From positions 1 to 7,334 of the forward strand of contig JAAOIJ010000086.1 in NCBI GenBank assembly GCA_015163815.1: a DNA stretch of 7,334 nt. Direction: 5' to 3'. The first letter of the stretch is position 1; each line of letters begins with the position of its first letter. The notes under the pieces are model-generated. The model searched no databases. It was given only the letters and a program-made list of their open reading frames with translations, and had not been told where the DNA came from. The DNA is from Endozoicomonadaceae bacterium. GTDB lineage: Bacteria > Pseudomonadota > Gammaproteobacteria > Pseudomonadales > Endozoicomonadaceae. Positions 5,558 through 7,334 of the stretch are shown here, one piece after another. Position numbers and translations under genes: made by a program.

Positions 5558-7006
5558 TTATGTGTTTGTCCCACCTACTGTCATTTCATCAATTTTTAAG
5601 GTAGGCTGTCCTACTCCTACTGGTACTGTTTGGCCTGCTTTACCACAAACACCAATCCCTGGATCTAATGCTAAGTCATGCCCAACCATTGATACTTTAT
5701 TCATAATATCCGGACCATTACCAATTAAAGTAGCCCCTTTAATAGGTTGTGTTACTTTTCCTTTTTCAATTAAATACGCTTCACTAGCAGCAAAAACAAA
5801 TTGGCCTGACGTAATATCTACTTGCCCCCCACCCATATTGACAATATAAATACCCTTACTCACTGATGAAATAATATCGTCAGGCACATCTTGTCCTGGC
5901 AACATATACGTATTGGTCATTCTTGGCATAGGAATATGTGCATAAGATTGCCTTCTACCATTACCTGTTGGTGCCACGCCCATTAATCGAGCATTCATTT
6001 TATCTTGCATATATTGTTTTAAAACGCCTTTTTCAATCAAAATATTTTTCTTAGCTGGAATGCCTTCATCATCAACATTCAACGAACCTCGTCGATTCTC
6101 TATCGTACCATCATCCACAATGGTACATAATGAACTGGCAACAGTTTCTTGAAGACGACCTGCATAAGCTGAAGTCCCTTTTCGATTGAAATCACCTTCC
6201 AATCCATGCCCTACTGCTTCATGTAATAAGACACCATTCCATCCTGCACCTAAGACAACTGGCATCAACCCCGCTGGCGCTGCAATGGATTCAAAATTGA
6301 CTTGCGCTATTCGAACGGCTTCTTTTGCATAATTTTCCCATAGATTATCATGCATAAAATAATCATAATCACAACGTGCACCACCACCATAAAATCCTTG
6401 CTCAACTCGTCCTTTATCGCTCAAAATAAGACTAATATTTAAACAGATTAAAGGTCGCCGATCAGCTGCTATGGTGCCGTCGCTATCATAAATTAAAATC
6501 GTATCATGCTGGCACGACAAGCTAATCTTAACCCGTTGAACTCTGGTATCTTGTGCTCTCGTATATTCATCAATTTTTCTTAAAAATGCAACTTTTTCAC
6601 CTGGAGATAAAGAGCTTAATGGATTATTAGGATGATATAATGAATGTCCAAATACCCTTTTAAAATCTTGTTTTTTTCCGATATTTTTAGTACTAAATGA
6701 AATGTTTTTTGATGCCTTAGCTGCTTGCTCAATCGCTTGAAAAGTTAAATCGTTTGTATAAGAAAAGCCGGTTTTATCTTGATTTATTGATCGAATTCCA
6801 ACACCTTTATCAGTTAAAAAATTACTATTTTTTACAATACCTTCATCTAAAATCCAACTTTCTGCTTGATGATTTTGAAAATATAATTCAGCACTTTCAA
6901 TACCACTTTTATGCAGCATGTTATCAAACAACTGACTTAATTGCCTCTCTTCTAATCCAGTAGGCATTAGTAATTCTGATTGGGCTTGCAACAAAATATC
7001 CGACAT
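5558..7006 (-). CDS. tldD: Metalloprotease subunit TldD
   Basis: Catalytic subunit of the TldD/TldE (PmbA) zinc protease, a cytoplasmic heterodimer that degrades unfolded peptides; in E. coli it matures microcin B17 and degrades the antitoxin CcdA. The 482 residues match the usual length of about 480. The metal site is complete: H262, E263 and H266 in HEAVGHGLEGD, and C454 in GVCGKAGQ, the same numbers as in E. coli TldD. Other family stretches are GAGWNGVLLHEAVGHG (254-269), NVDDEG (310-315), GNGRRQSYAHIPMPRMTN (348-365) and GGGQVDITSGQFVFAASEA (392-410). TldE lacks the HExxH motif, so TldD is firm. AGGTGA six bases before the ATG supports the start. No pmbA lies in the window, so the partner must be elsewhere. 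It may be transcribed alone or lead into fabA. Confidence 0.96.
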   Translation of the reverse strand: MSDILLQAQSELLMPTGLEERQLSQLFDNMLHKSGIESAELYFQNHQAESWILDEGIVKNSNFLTDKGVGIRSINQDKTGFSYTNDLTFQAIEQAAKASKNISFSTKNIGKKQDFKRVFGHSLYHPNNPLSSLSPGEKVAFLRKIDEYTRAQDTRVQRVKISLSCQHDTILIYDSDGTIAADRRPLICLNISLILSDKGRVEQGFYGGGARCDYDYFMHDNLWENYAKEAVRIAQVNFESIAAPAGLMPVVLGAGWNGVLLHEAVGHGLEGDFNRKGTSAYAGRLQETVASSLCTIVDDGTIENRRGSLNVDDEGIPAKKNILIEKGVLKQYMQDKMNARLMGVAPTGNGRRQSYAHIPMPRMTNTYMLPGQDVPDDIISSVSKGIYIVNMGGGQVDITSGQFVFAASEAYLIEKGKVTQPIKGATLIGNGPDIMNKVSMVGHDLALDPGIGVCGKAGQTVPVGVGQPTLKIDEMTVGGTNT

Positions 7007-7054
7007 AACTCATCACCTAATTCAAAAAATAGCAGCAGGATCCAAATATGATTC

Positions 7055-7074
7055 TCCTAAAAAAAATATTAGGA
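7055..7074 (-). repeat. Short hairpin in the tldD leader
   Basis: TCCTAA (7055-7060) and TTAGGA (7069-7074) form a six-base-pair stem with an AT-only loop. On the minus strand the 3' arm contains the AGGA of a second Shine-Dalgarno-like AGGAG about 50 bases before the tldD start. A seven-codon frame beginning with TTG would follow it, but nothing else supports translation there. Confidence 0.3.
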
Positions 7075-7176
7075 TACTTGCATAGTGATTAAAATGGATT
7101 CAAATCTGGGCCTTCTTGCCATTCTATCGAAAAATATTAAAAATAAATAGTAATCTTCTCATTTAAATCAAGCAGA

Positions 7177-7203
7177 AACCTAAATAATCAGGCTATTCAG
7201 GTT
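7177..7203 (-). repeat. Ten-pair hairpin upstream of tldD
   Basis: On the minus strand AACCTGAATA (7203-7194) pairs with TATTTAGGTT (7186-7177) around a seven-base loop; the single irregular position is a G-U pair in this direction and an A-C mismatch in the other, so a minus-strand RNA is favoured. It is followed by TTCTGCTT, too weak for a confident terminator. It may end the transcript of a minus-strand gene lying beyond the window, or lie in the tldD promoter region. Confidence 0.4.
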
Positions 7204-7334
7204 GCCAACTTCAGAATATAAGTAAGCTAATGATCATAAAATCAATCCTCTTATGCAGCATTTATCTCACAATAAATCATATTGAGACCTTTGCAATAAG
7301 CAGTTCAATGAAGTAATTTATGTATTTTTTTATT

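Larger units (their letters stand above)
7007..7334. other. Gene-free tldD upstream region to the window edge
   Basis: These 328 bases contain no supportable gene on either strand. Read towards tldD they hold two hairpins (7177-7203 and 7055-7074, listed separately) and a -10-like TAGAAT at 7126-7121 without a good -35. TTGGCA (7208-7203) with TATTTA (7186-7181), 16 bases apart, is another weak promoter candidate. The region probably contains the tldD promoter and the end of the transcript of a gene beyond the window. Confidence 0.5.

Noticed and set aside
5406..5849. Long + strand open frame of 147 codons
   Set aside because: Most of it is antisense to the conserved C-terminal end of tldD, it shows no family resemblance, and it has no good ribosome site.
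7284..7295. GAGACCTTTGCA, reminiscent of terminal inverted repeats of some IS5-type elements
   Set aside because: Only one copy, no partner end and no transposase sequence in the window; the resemblance is from memory and cannot be tested here.
1..7334. CRISPR array, tRNA or rRNA gene, toxin-antitoxin or defence genes
   Set aside because: No regularly spaced repeats, no tRNA-like cloverleaf and no unassigned gene-sized frame was found on either strand.

Overview
The window looks like ordinary chromosomal DNA from an AT-rich gammaproteobacterium. FabA and FabB stand side by side as in Pseudomonas-type genomes. The Icd is of the E. coli type, and the cold-shock protein is of the CspD type. In Pseudomonas and, as I recall, Legionella relatives, cspD and icd are neighbours. 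The low GC, short operon-like spacing and possible gene remnants would suit a host-associated lineage such as the Legionellales or Piscirickettsia relatives, but the sequence alone does not settle the genus.

Layout. Positions 1-271 hold the upstream region of a + strand cspD-like gene (272-583), with two promoter-like hexamer pairs. Positions 584-1032 are a gene-free stretch with three clear inverted repeats; one fits a Rho-independent terminator for icd. Everything else is on the minus strand, read from right to left: tldD (7006-5558), fabA (5397-4882), fabB (4836-3616), gpsA (3501-2470, possibly starting at 3519) and icd (2292-1033). The last 328 bases (7007-7334) are the tldD upstream region and show no gene.

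How the genes fit together. FabA makes and isomerises the unsaturated C10 intermediate and FabB elongates it; the pair is the classical anaerobic route to unsaturated fatty acids. GpsA supplies the sn-glycerol-3-phosphate backbone on which these acyl chains are placed. fabA-fabB-gpsA therefore reads as a membrane-lipid module. Icd (TCA cycle, NADPH supply) and TldD (zinc metalloprotease subunit, partner of PmbA/TldE) are housekeeping neighbours without an obvious direct link to it.

Points of interest. icd most likely starts at a TTG codon with an excellent Shine-Dalgarno. Its upstream 177 bases are crowded with a palindrome, a direct repeat and a long leader hairpin. The residue equivalent to E. 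coli Icd Lys344, one of the NADP 2'-phosphate contacts, is glycine. The fabB-gpsA gap contains a short open frame weakly resembling the middle of SecB, which would fit the known secB-gpsA gene order. The tldD-fabA gap contains an open frame broken by one TGA. I found no mobile element, CRISPR array, defence system, RNA gene or convincing undescribed system.
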